Assembly (NCBI GenBank): GCA_023388035.1
Contig: JAEWGY010000115.1
Coordinates: 1 to 8,340 of the forward strand
DNA from: Bacillota bacterium
Lineage (GTDB): Bacteria; Bacillota_I; Bacilli_A; Erysipelotrichales; Erysipelotrichaceae
DNA: 8,340 bases
Reading direction: 5' to 3'
Part shown: piece after piece, positions 1 through 6,476 of the stretch
How the letters are laid out: each line of letters starts with the position of its first letter
Numbering within the stretch: the first letter of the stretch is position 1
Made by a program: the position numbers and the translations under genes
Notes under the pieces: generated by a model
What the model was told of the DNA's origin: nothing
The model's input: the letters and a program-made list of their open reading frames with translations, nothing else
Databases searched by the model: none

Positions 1-469
1 GTAGTGGATCCTTTACTTCTTGCTTTAGTAAAGAGTTAATACTTTCTCTAATTTTATCACTTTTAATTTTATTCTTAGTTCGATATTTAACCTCATATTC
101 ACTAAAGGCATTAAGTGATAATTTAATTAATGTAAAACTTAAATTTGCTTGTTTATTAATCTGTAATTTTAGAAAAGCCTCTTTGCCAATATAGGTATTA
201 GGAAACATCTTAGGAAAAAAGGATAAAGCAACATATTCATCATTGCCGATAAAAGGTTCAATTATCTTAAAACTAATGCGATAAGTGGCACGATTATAAA
301 AAATCCTAGTAATTTTAGTAACTAAAGCTTTTATGATAACTTTAGCTCCTGGTTTAAAATCATCAGCTTTAGAAATATTATTAAACTCTATTTTTCTAGG
401 AAAATATTCTAATAAATCATAATTATTATCTAGATCTAACTTTTTAAGAAGATTAATTATTTTTGACAT
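1..469 (-). CDS. recG: RecG-like ATP-dependent DNA helicase, N-terminal part (3' end beyond window)
   Basis: Partial gene, read by hand from an ATG at 469-467 and open to the window edge (156 codons). RecG is a monomeric DNA translocase that remodels stalled replication forks and branched recombination intermediates. What is visible is the wedge region: residues 18-26 read DLLEYFPRK, matching the DLL-Y-PRRY signature near the RecG N-terminus. An OB-fold-like beta region follows (about 40-115, including ALSFFPKMFP at 81-90), then a K-rich helical stretch at 125-150 matching the part after the RecG OB fold. The ATPase motifs would lie outside the window, so the call rests on the N-terminus alone. 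The start is fixed by AAGGAGA six bases upstream and by an in-frame stop at 502-500. The N-terminus is shorter than usual, since most RecG proteins have extra helical residues before DLL. It overlaps the cshB-like gene by 17 bases and is the last visible gene of the operon. Confidence 0.75.
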   Translation of the reverse strand, partial: MSKIINLLKKLDLDNNYDLLEYFPRKIEFNNISKADDFKPGAKVIIKALVTKITRIFYNRATYRISFKIIEPFIGNDEYVALSFFPKMFPNTYIGKEAFLKLQINKQANLSFTLIKLSLNAFSEYEVKYRTKNKIKSDKIRESINSLLKQEVKDPL

Positions 470-1784
470 AAGCGTTCTCCTTATAACGCTTCTTACGTGC
501 TAATTTTATTTGTTGTTTAATGAATTCTCTTCTTTCTTTACGCTTAATCTTTGCGATTAATTCCTTTTTACGTTTTTTATAATTAGGCTTAACAACCTCT
601 TTTTTACGCTTAAGTCTATTAGCAATAGCGATCTCTTTTAGATCATTAAACTTTCTTTTAACAATTCCTAAACTCTTAAGTTCTCTAACATGATTCATGC
701 GATAGCTAAGAGCTTTAAATTTAACCCCTTCTTCACTTAGTTTTTTAACTGCAGGATAATCATTTTCATTAAATATTAAAATACACTCACCCTTAGCACC
801 TGCTCTACTTACCCTACCAGCGCGATGATAAAAAAAGCTAAGATCTGAAGGTAAACCTAAACTAATGACATGACTTACACTGTCAATATCAATCCCTCTA
901 GCAAGTAAATCACTACAAACAATATAGCTATACTCTTTACTTTCTAACAGTTTTAAATTACGTTTACGATTACGATTATCTAGATCACCATGTATTAGTA
1001 GTGCCTTATAATCATTATCCTTAAGAATGTTGAAGACTGTTTCACAGCTATTTTTATTTGGACAAAAGATTAAACAGATGTAAGGATTAATATTACTTAA
1101 GACATTAAGAATAACATCTTCATATTCCTTATGTTTAATATTGAAGGCTTTAAAATCAATCTTAGGATTAAGACTGGCATTATCTTCAATATTAATTAAT
1201 TGGGGATTATTAAAATATTTTTTAATTAAAGTTTTTAATGCTGGATTTAAGGTAGCACTAAAACACATTATTTGAGCATTGATTCTTGCGAGAATTAAAT
1301 CTAAATCACTTAAAAAACCATAGTCAAGTAGCATATCAGCCTCATCCATAATGAAGGTTTTAATTAAATCAAGTCTTAGTAAATCTTGAGTGAAAAGATC
1401 TTTAAGTCTACCAGGAGTCGCGATTAGAATGTGTGGGAGATTATTTTTAATATTCTCCTTATTACGATTAGCATCACTACCACCTAAGGCTAATTTGATA
1501 TTTAGTTTAGGATTCACTTTCATCATTAATTTAGCCTTATCAAAGATTTGATAAGCTAATTCTTTAGTAGGGCTAACGATGATTGCCTGTAAAATATTAT
1601 TACTTGTATCAATCATTTCTAATAAAGGAATTAAAAAAGCGTGCGTTTTACCTGTACCAGTAGCTGAAATAGCAACGATATCCTTATTTTTTAAAGCCAT
1701 ATCAATTACAGCATTTTGAATTCTAGTAAGTTTTTTAAAATTATTTAATTCGATAAATTTTCTACTGCTCTCTTTTAAACTCAT
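453..1784 (-). CDS. cshB: DEAD-box ATP-dependent RNA helicase, CshB-like
   Basis: 443-residue cytoplasmic RNA helicase that unwinds short duplexes using ATP; in Bacillus, CshB is linked to cold growth, ribosome assembly and mRNA turnover. All core motifs are visible: Q motif around F16 and Q23, Walker A ATGTGKT 41-47, PTKELA 72-77, GG 101-102, TPGR 123-126, DEAD 147-150, SAT 176-178, motif IV IFCPN 239-243, ARGID 295-299 and motif VI HRAGRVSR 320-327. Motif VI keeps the HR-GR--R core but has VS where TG is more common. The tail (about 374-443) is rich in Lys and Arg and contains VKPNYKKRKKE, resembling the basic tail of CshB, which supports that subtype over CshA. The start is fixed by AAGGAGGA at 1802-1795, ten bases upstream. 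The ATG overlaps the flippase stop as ATGA, so the two are probably translationally coupled. The RNA helicase assignment is firm; the CshB subtype is less sure. Confidence 0.88.
   Translation of the reverse strand: MSLKESSRKFIELNNFKKLTRIQNAVIDMALKNKDIVAISATGTGKTHAFLIPLLEMIDTSNNILQAIIVSPTKELAYQIFDKAKLMMKVNPKLNIKLALGGSDANRNKENIKNNLPHILIATPGRLKDLFTQDLLRLDLIKTFIMDEADMLLDYGFLSDLDLILARINAQIMCFSATLNPALKTLIKKYFNNPQLINIEDNASLNPKIDFKAFNIKHKEYEDVILNVLSNINPYICLIFCPNKNSCETVFNILKDNDYKALLIHGDLDNRNRKRNLKLLESKEYSYIVCSDLLARGIDIDSVSHVISLGLPSDLSFFYHRAGRVSRAGAKGECILIFNENDYPAVKKLSEEGVKFKALSYRMNHVRELKSLGIVKRKFNDLKEIAIANRLKRKKEVVKPNYKKRKKELIAKIKRKERREFIKQQIKLARKKRYKENAYVKNN
476..482 (-). promoter_or_regulatory. Ribosome binding site of recG inside the upstream helicase gene
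   Basis: AAGGAGA on the minus strand, six bases before the recG ATG at 469. It lies within the last codons of the DEAD-box helicase gene. It decides the recG start and shows that the 17-base overlap is a true translation start and not a chance ATG. Confidence 0.7.
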
Positions 1785-3412
1785 GAACGAAAAATCCTCC
1801 TTTTAAGCATTAAAGCAAATTCCATTAAACTCTTATTAGCAACAAGTTTAATTAAACCTAAAATATTAGCACAAAAAATGAAAATTACTATGGCACTAAA
1901 GCCGTAGATTCCTAAGATGATAAAATCGATTAAACGATTATTGTAGGTGAATGTTAAACCAATTAGACTGTATATAGTAAAAATGGCATTCATACTAAAA
2001 CTAGCTAAGGCTGTATATAGAATAATTTTTAAACTTTTTTTAATTTTTAATTTATACAAACGATTGATTATAAGCATTAAAACAATCACCACAAATAAAG
2101 CATCAAAAAATGATGAATAAATAATACCTAGATACGAAAAAAATACTAGGCTTATTCTAAAACTAATAAACTTAATCAGAATACCGATACTTAAAACACT
2201 AATAACGATATTTCTTCTTTTAAGTGTTATAAGCATTGAGGTTAGAACCGGATAAATGGTATCTAATAATACTAATAGAGCGGAATGAGCTAAAATCTGA
2301 CTAGCTAGATTTAAATTATGATTACCATACATCACATAATAAATAGGTCTTGCGAGACGATAGAAAAGAAACGCTAGTGGTATGACGATGAAAAAAATAG
2401 AATTTACGATATCATTAATATATTTAGATAAACGAAAATGATCATTATTAGAAAGTGCTTCTGAAAGATATGGAACAAGACCTGCACTATAACCAAGAGC
2501 AATCACTAAGGGGATTGAGGTTAATTTAGATACATTAACTTGTAGAATACCTAAAACTAATTTAGCTCTTTCATAGTCGATCCCTAAGGCTGTAGCCTCA
2601 CGGACAAAGAAGGTTGAATTAATTAAGGGTGCTAAGGTTGAAAGAAAGCTAGTAATAATAAATGGTAGTGCTAAAGCGAATAGTTCACTAATGATTTCTC
2701 TTTTTGTTTTATCACTAGCTTTAGCTAAGGTAAGCAGTTCCTTTATTTTTTTATTTTCTTTCTTAGTACTAAAATATAGATAAAATAAACTGCATATCGC
2801 CCCAATAGTAGCTGCAAAGACAGCGATATAAATAGCATAAATATTTTCAAAATTTAATACTCTCACAAGGATATAGGCAAGAAAGATAATCGCAAAAACT
2901 CTGATAAACTGTTCGATAACCTGACTTGAAGCATAAACTTTAAAATTTTTTAAACCTTGATAATACCCTCTAAGACTAGCTAAAAAAGGTACAAATACTA
3001 AAGAAATAACTAGGATAAAAAGACAGATCTGTAATTTTACAATATCACTATCACTAGCGCTAGTTCCCAGTGAGTAAGTAGCGATATCCTTAATAAAAAA
3101 AGAAAAGATAATCATCGTGATAAATGAAAGTAATAAAACGATACTAGATCCACACTTACGGACTAATCTAATCGTTTGATAATCATCACTGGCCTTATAT
3201 TTCGCAACTAAGGATGCGATTGCAAAAGGTAAGCCTGCAGAGCAAACATTTAAAATTAAACCATAATAGGAATAAGCGATACTATAATAAGTCATATTCG
3301 CATCACCTGCGAAAGAATTTAGTGGAATAACATAGATTAAACCTAGTAATTTAGATAAAAATAATGCGAAAGATCCTGCTAAAATTCCTTTGAATAATGT
3401 TGTTTTAGCCAT
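1781..3412 (-). CDS. murJ: Lipid II flippase, MurJ/YtgP type (MOP superfamily polysaccharide transporter)
   Basis: 543-residue integral membrane protein, almost exactly the length of Bacillus YtgP (MurJ). That family moves the peptidoglycan precursor lipid II from the inner to the outer face of the cytoplasmic membrane. By eye there are about 14 hydrophobic segments (roughly 8-30, 45-70, 86-108, 127-146, 168-186, 190-214, 243-263, 285-312, 334-352, 372-392, 401-418, 424-448, 463-486, 494-522), as expected for a MurJ fold. Family-like stretches include SKLLGLIYVIP at 20-30 and LRGYYQGLKNF at 147-157 followed by SQVIEQFIRV at 163-172, typical of the YtgP/SpoVB branch. SpoVB or a capsule-repeat flippase is the main alternative. 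No sporulation or capsule genes are nearby, so housekeeping MurJ is preferred. The start follows AAGGAA at 3426-3421, eight bases upstream. It overlaps the lipoprotein stop by one base (TAATG) and ends in TGA, overlapping the helicase start. Confidence 0.8.
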   Translation of the reverse strand: MAKTTLFKGILAGSFALFLSKLLGLIYVIPLNSFAGDANMTYYSIAYSYYGLILNVCSAGLPFAIASLVAKYKASDDYQTIRLVRKCGSSIVLLLSFITMIIFSFFIKDIATYSLGTSASDSDIVKLQICLFILVISLVFVPFLASLRGYYQGLKNFKVYASSQVIEQFIRVFAIIFLAYILVRVLNFENIYAIYIAVFAATIGAICSLFYLYFSTKKENKKIKELLTLAKASDKTKREIISELFALALPFIITSFLSTLAPLINSTFFVREATALGIDYERAKLVLGILQVNVSKLTSIPLVIALGYSAGLVPYLSEALSNNDHFRLSKYINDIVNSIFFIVIPLAFLFYRLARPIYYVMYGNHNLNLASQILAHSALLVLLDTIYPVLTSMLITLKRRNIVISVLSIGILIKFISFRISLVFFSYLGIIYSSFFDALFVVIVLMLIINRLYKLKIKKSLKIILYTALASFSMNAIFTIYSLIGLTFTYNNRLIDFIILGIYGFSAIVIFIFCANILGLIKLVANKSLMEFALMLKRRIFRS

Positions 3413-3900
3413 TAATTTATTTCCTTATAAATATAATCAATATGATTCTTTGTGTGTAACTCATTTTGATAACTTACAATAATACGAAATTTAGGATTTG
3501 CTTTTTTAGTAGAACCAGAAATAATAATACCTTTTAAATAATTTTTATCAATATCATATTGATAAGGAATCATATTTGTTCTTTGATTTTCAAAAATTCC
3601 ATAATTAGCTGCGAATTCATTATCAATATCTAAGTCATCAACCATTACTAGGGCCTGGATATTATGCATAGCTATCTTAGGGTTATCAATAATCATATAA
3701 AAACGATAATCATTATCTTTAATTTTATTTATTTCAATATTCAAATCATAAAATTTACTATTCGAAGAAAAATAACGATTAGTAAGTAGATTATTTTTAA
3801 GATTATCATATCTTAAGGCGTTCAAATCATTTGTATCAGTATTCTTACATGAGGTAAGTAAACATAATAAAACACATAAAATTAGTATTTTTATTTTCAT
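3412..3900 (-). CDS. Small predicted lipoprotein of unknown function
   Basis: Unrecognised 162-residue protein. It begins with a clean lipoprotein signal: MKIK, a hydrophobic core (residues 5-15), then lipobox LTSC with the lipidated cysteine at 18. The mature part (19-162) has no membrane segment, is rich in Asp, Asn, Tyr and Ile, and alternates in a way that suggests beta strands (about 50-75 and 120-150). It should be anchored to the outer face of the cytoplasmic membrane. The ATG at 3900 is chosen over a longer TTG start at 3945 because the extra 15 codons run through the pfp terminator hairpin and would put residues in front of the signal peptide. There is no Shine-Dalgarno sequence before this ATG; an extended -10 promoter suggests a leaderless message. 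It heads the operon with MurJ, so an envelope role is likely, but no function is proposed. Confidence 0.75.
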   Translation of the reverse strand: MKIKILILCVLLCLLTSCKNTDTNDLNALRYDNLKNNLLTNRYFSSNSKFYDLNIEINKIKDNDYRFYMIIDNPKIAMHNIQALVMVDDLDIDNEFAANYGIFENQRTNMIPYQYDIDKNYLKGIIISGSTKKANPKFRIIVSYQNELHTKNHIDYIYKEIN

Positions 3901-3907
3901 ATAATAA

Positions 3908-3916
3908 ATTATAACA
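3908..3916 (-). promoter_or_regulatory. Extended -10 promoter of the lipoprotein-murJ-cshB-recG operon
   Basis: Minus strand TGT followed by a perfect TATAAT (3913-3908). No good -35 is present at 16-18 bases, which fits an extended -10 promoter. The expected RNA start is at 3900-3901, on the A of the lipoprotein ATG or one base before it. The element lies just past the T-rich tail of the pfp terminator. Confidence 0.6.
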
Positions 3917-3948
3917 TAAAAATAAAAATTGAGCTTAGAGCTCAATTT
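3915..3948 (-). terminator. Rho-independent terminator of pfp
   Basis: A perfect 10-bp inverted repeat (AAATTGAGCT at 3926-3935 and its complement at 3939-3948) with a three-base loop. On the minus strand it is followed by TTTATTTTTATG-type T-rich sequence. The stem begins in the pfp stop codon (3949-3947), so there is no spacer between gene end and hairpin. The T-rich tail leads directly into the next operon's promoter. Confidence 0.85.
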
Positions 3949-5152
3949 AACGCATGTAGTATGGTTTTACATATGCTGGAATACCATTCTTATAAATAAT
4001 AGTTGGTGATCCTTTAATAAGTGGTGCAAGATATTCTAAAGCCTCTTTGCTGACACCGCGATATCGATCTAAAATCCATTCACTAGGGAAATGTTTAACA
4101 TGATTTGCAACTTCTTTAGCATCAATTGCGAAATATTCAACATCATAATCTTTAGTGCTGGTTCTTCTTAAACCTACCATTTTACCACTAAAGTTTTTAT
4201 CAGTACTTCTCATATGAGCAGACATCCCTAATTGGAATGACTCTTCAACATCTACTTTAGATTGTTCTGAAGCGTAGCATCTTTGAGCTGTAGATAAATC
4301 TTGAACCTTAACTCTACTTGCTGCATTAGCTTCTAAGATTAAATTCTTAATTGCATTACCAGCCCCACCTAATACTGCATGACCGAAACCATCATTCTTA
4401 GCTTCACCAGCAGCAACATAAGTGCCATCAGGATATTTAATTCCTTCTGAAACTACAACATAGCATTTATTCTTTTCAGCGATGCATCTTCTAACTTCTT
4501 CAAGGAATACTTCCTTATCAAAGACTACTTCAGGTAAAACTACTAAATCAACTAAGCCACTTAAACAAGCACTAGCTGCAAGCCAACCAGCATCTCTTCC
4601 CATAGTCTCTAATACAAATACTTCTTGTCTAGTATAAACATTAACATCAAGCCAAGTAAATTGTTGGCATTGAATGATGAATTTAGCCGCAGAAGCAAAG
4701 CCAGGACAATGATCAGTATGCATTAAATCATTATCTACAGTCTTTGGGCAACCTACAAAACGACGGTTAGTAATCCCTTTTTCTTTAGCATATTCACTAA
4801 GTGCAGCAACGGTATCCATTGAATCATTACCACCAGTATAGAAAAGTGTTTCAATATCATATTTTTCCATGATTTCAAATAACCTTTCAAAATCAGCGAT
4901 ATTATCTCTTTTCAATTTGTAACGACAAGATCCAAGAGCACTTGATGGTGTTTGTCTTAAAATACGATTTTCCTCATCAGACATATGAGTAAGATCAACA
5001 AATCTTTCTTGTAGAATCCCTTCAATACCATTTAAACCACCATAAACACGATCATAATATGGATTCATTTGATTAGCTTTCACAACACCAGCAACTGTAG
5101 CATTAATAACTGAGGTTGGTCCGCCACTTTGAGCAACTAAACAATTTGCCAT
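3947..5152 (-). CDS. pfp: Pyrophosphate-type 6-phosphofructokinase
   Basis: 401-residue cytoplasmic enzyme that phosphorylates fructose 6-phosphate to fructose 1,6-bisphosphate, using pyrophosphate reversibly in this class. Visible motifs: QSGGPTSVINA 8-18, TGGNDSMDT 106-114, PKTVDND 136-142, MGRDAGW 184-190, SEG 235-237 and FGHAVLGGAGN 256-266. The phosphoryl donor is inferred from two positions: Asp110, where ATP enzymes have Gly (GGDG), and Lys137 in PKT, where ATP enzymes have Gly before TIDND. Both are known markers of pyrophosphate use. Asn109 replaces the more usual Asp of the GGD motif; I recall this from clostridial-type 400-residue homologues, but it needs alignment. The length is above that of the ATP enzyme (about 320) and fits this branch. 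AAGGAGG at 5164-5158, five bases upstream, fixes the start. It is a single-gene unit with its own promoter and terminator. Confidence 0.9.
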   Translation of the reverse strand: MANCLVAQSGGPTSVINATVAGVVKANQMNPYYDRVYGGLNGIEGILQERFVDLTHMSDEENRILRQTPSSALGSCRYKLKRDNIADFERLFEIMEKYDIETLFYTGGNDSMDTVAALSEYAKEKGITNRRFVGCPKTVDNDLMHTDHCPGFASAAKFIIQCQQFTWLDVNVYTRQEVFVLETMGRDAGWLAASACLSGLVDLVVLPEVVFDKEVFLEEVRRCIAEKNKCYVVVSEGIKYPDGTYVAAGEAKNDGFGHAVLGGAGNAIKNLILEANAASRVKVQDLSTAQRCYASEQSKVDVEESFQLGMSAHMRSTDKNFSGKMVGLRRTSTKDYDVEYFAIDAKEVANHVKHFPSEWILDRYRGVSKEALEYLAPLIKGSPTIIYKNGIPAYVKPYYMR

Positions 5153-5179
5153 AATTTCCTCCTTTTATTCAACATTCAT

Positions 5180-5208
5180 ATTATAGCTTATTTAAGCTTA
5201 AATGTTAA
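5180..5208 (-). promoter_or_regulatory. Sigma-A type promoter of pfp
   Basis: Minus strand -35 TTAACA (5208-5203), 17-base spacer, perfect -10 TATAAT (5185-5180). The predicted RNA start is near 5173, giving a leader of about 20 bases that contains AAGGAGG. A-tracts and T-tracts lie upstream of the -35 and could help as an UP-like element. A glycolytic gene with a near-consensus promoter is probably highly expressed. Confidence 0.75.
5185..5198. repeat. Short palindrome inside the pfp promoter spacer
   Basis: AGCTTA-TT-TAAGCT, two perfect 6-base inverted half-sites lying between the -35 and -10 of the pfp promoter and sharing one base with the -10. Its position would suit an operator where a bound protein blocks RNA polymerase. 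It is short in AT-rich DNA and no regulator is known from this window, so chance is a real possibility. Confidence 0.3.
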
Positions 5209-5237
5209 AAAATTCATTTAAAAATTATTTTATTTTC

Positions 5238-5266
5238 TTGCTTTTTAAAAAAACTTACTTTAAAAT
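5238..5266 (+). promoter_or_regulatory. Promoter of the membrane protein-sortase operon
   Basis: -35 TTGCTT (5238-5243), exact 17-base spacer, -10 TAAAAT (5261-5266). A normal six-base gap after the -10 puts the RNA start at 5273, the A of the first gene's ATG. It is divergent from the pfp promoter, and the two -35 boxes are about 30 bases apart across an AT-only-rich stretch. Confidence 0.6.
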
Positions 5267-5272
5267 AATGAT

Positions 5273-5683
5273 ATGGAATTAAAGCATTTTATTGCTATTG
5301 CTATTATGATTCTAGCAATTTCTTACGCTTTCTATAAAGTGCGAATCTATGCTAGAAAAAATCACCAGCTTGAGCTCGAATATAAAAATGCTGCGAGAAT
5401 TTACTTACAAAAAAGTAAAGCAGGAACGATTAGTGCTGGTATAATAGTCAATAAAGTGAATGATAATATTAATTTCTACAGCTTTAATGGTGGTATCTAT
5501 CTTAAAGAAGGACATCATAAACTCAATATCAGTTATTATGAAGGAGGATTTGGTACACTTAAAAGATCGGATCTTAAAAACCTTCATAAAATTGATGTTT
5601 TTATTGAAGTTAAAGCTAATACCGATTATAAATATTATTTTAATCGACAAACAAAGGAATTTAAACTTGAAGAATTAGATTAG
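5273..5683 (+). CDS. Unrecognised small membrane-anchored protein next to sortase
   Basis: 136-residue protein of unknown function. One hydrophobic segment (about 4-20) is followed at once by a basic patch (YKVRIYARK, 21-29), then a soluble domain of about 100 residues. That domain looks beta-rich. Residues 75-90 (IYLKEGHHKLNISYYE) resemble the Y-L-K-x-G-x-H-x-L/I-x-V turn of PEGA-like small beta domains, and KIDVFIEVKANTDYKYYF at 106-123 could be the following strands. This is resemblance by eye only. The basic patch after the membrane segment favours a cytoplasmic C-terminus by the positive-inside rule, although an uncleaved outward anchor cannot be excluded. There is no Shine-Dalgarno sequence before the ATG, and the promoter predicts a leaderless RNA. 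The TAG stop overlaps the start of the sortase ribosome binding site and only eight bases separate the genes, so the two are co-transcribed. Two short open frames inside it are shadows. Confidence 0.75.
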   Translation: MELKHFIAIAIMILAISYAFYKVRIYARKNHQLELEYKNAARIYLQKSKAGTISAGIIVNKVNDNINFYSFNGGIYLKEGHHKLNISYYEGGFGTLKRSDLKNLHKIDVFIEVKANTDYKYYFNRQTKEFKLEELD

Positions 5684-5691
5684 GAGTTACG

Positions 5692-6474
5692 ATGGAAGAT
5701 AAAAGTTTTAGAAATGAAAAAGAGAATATCGAACTTGATAAGGAGTTTAATCCAATAAAAAAGGTGAAGAAGAAAAAGAAAGATAATCGCAATCTTAAAT
5801 ATACTATTATCGCAGCTTTATTCGCGATTATTGGGGTCTTATTATTAGCACTACCTTATATCAATGATATGATTATTAATCACTACGCTAGTAAAATTGA
5901 TGTTACTACTATTGATGTAAATAAGCTTAAGGAAAATCTTAGAAATACTGAAGCATCATTTGATTTTTCTAATGTTACTAATATTTCCGCAACTGAGGCT
6001 TGGACAGAAATTAATTCTTATAATGAAGATTTAATTATTGGTCGCTTAGTAGTTCCATCATTAAATATGAATCTAGCTTTATTTAGAGGACTTGATGGTC
6101 CTAGTTTACTAGCTGGTGTTGGTACTATGAAGGCTGATCAAGAATTTGGTAAAGGTAATTTTTCAATCGCTGGACACCGCGCTAAATCAAAGGATGTTTT
6201 ATTCCACTCACTAATGTATGCTGAAATGGATAAAACTATAAGACTTAGTGATAATGATAAAATTTATATCTATCGCATTAAAGATATAAGACAAACTGAT
6301 CCTGATGCTTTATATATGATTGAAGATAGTAGAATGAAGGATTTCGGTAATAAACCAATCATCTCACTTATGACTTGTTATTACGGTCAAAGTGATTCTA
6401 GATACTTTGTTACAGGTGTCTTAGAAAAAGTTATTGATTATAGTGAAGAAGCTTTATTAGATAATAAAGAATAA
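5692..6474 (+). CDS. srtA: Class A sortase (cysteine transpeptidase)
   Basis: 260-residue membrane-bound transpeptidase that cuts LPXTG-type sorting signals and joins surface proteins to peptidoglycan precursors outside the cell. The layout is typical of class A: a charged cytoplasmic N-terminus (very basic KKVKKKKK at 23-30), one membrane anchor (about 37-57), a linker, and a C-terminal catalytic domain (about 112-247). The triad is visible: His162 in FSIAGHRAK, Cys229 in SLMTCYYG (the TLxTC motif) and Arg237 in SDSRYFVTG. A short acidic tail (251-260) follows. AGGAG at 5682-5686, five bases upstream, supports the start. It is the second gene of an operon with the small membrane protein and is followed directly by a strong hairpin terminator. 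No protein with an LPXTG sorting signal is encoded in this window, so the substrates are elsewhere. The upstream flippase supplies the lipid II that sortases finally use, but that operon is separate. Confidence 0.92.
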   Translation: MEDKSFRNEKENIELDKEFNPIKKVKKKKKDNRNLKYTIIAALFAIIGVLLLALPYINDMIINHYASKIDVTTIDVNKLKENLRNTEASFDFSNVTNISATEAWTEINSYNEDLIIGRLVVPSLNMNLALFRGLDGPSLLAGVGTMKADQEFGKGNFSIAGHRAKSKDVLFHSLMYAEMDKTIRLSDNDKIYIYRIKDIRQTDPDALYMIEDSRMKDFGNKPIISLMTCYYGQSDSRYFVTGVLEKVIDYSEEALLDNKE

Positions 6475-6476
6475 TA

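Noticed and set aside
320..3327. HRAGRVSR in the DEAD-box helicase as a defect
   Set aside because: The essential His, Arg and Arg of motif VI are kept. The V-S change lies at variable positions, and all other motifs are intact, so the enzyme is expected to be active. (The motif itself is at about 804-827 within the gene.)
1781..3412. Possible use of the Mycoplasma code (TGA as Trp)
   Set aside because: TGA is the natural stop of the flippase within an ATGA coupling overlap, and Trp is encoded by TGG in the sortase, pfp and ileS codons checked.
3901..3945. Longer lipoprotein reading frame starting at TTG 3945
   Set aside because: The 15 extra codons pass through the pfp terminator hairpin and the promoter, there is no SD, and they would place polar residues before a clean lipoprotein signal peptide starting at 3900.
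5405..5678. Two small open frames (minus 5405-5650, plus 5460-5678)
   Set aside because: Both lie wholly inside the 136-residue gene, have no SD or promoter, and look like low-complexity Ile/Lys-rich shadows of AT-rich sequence.
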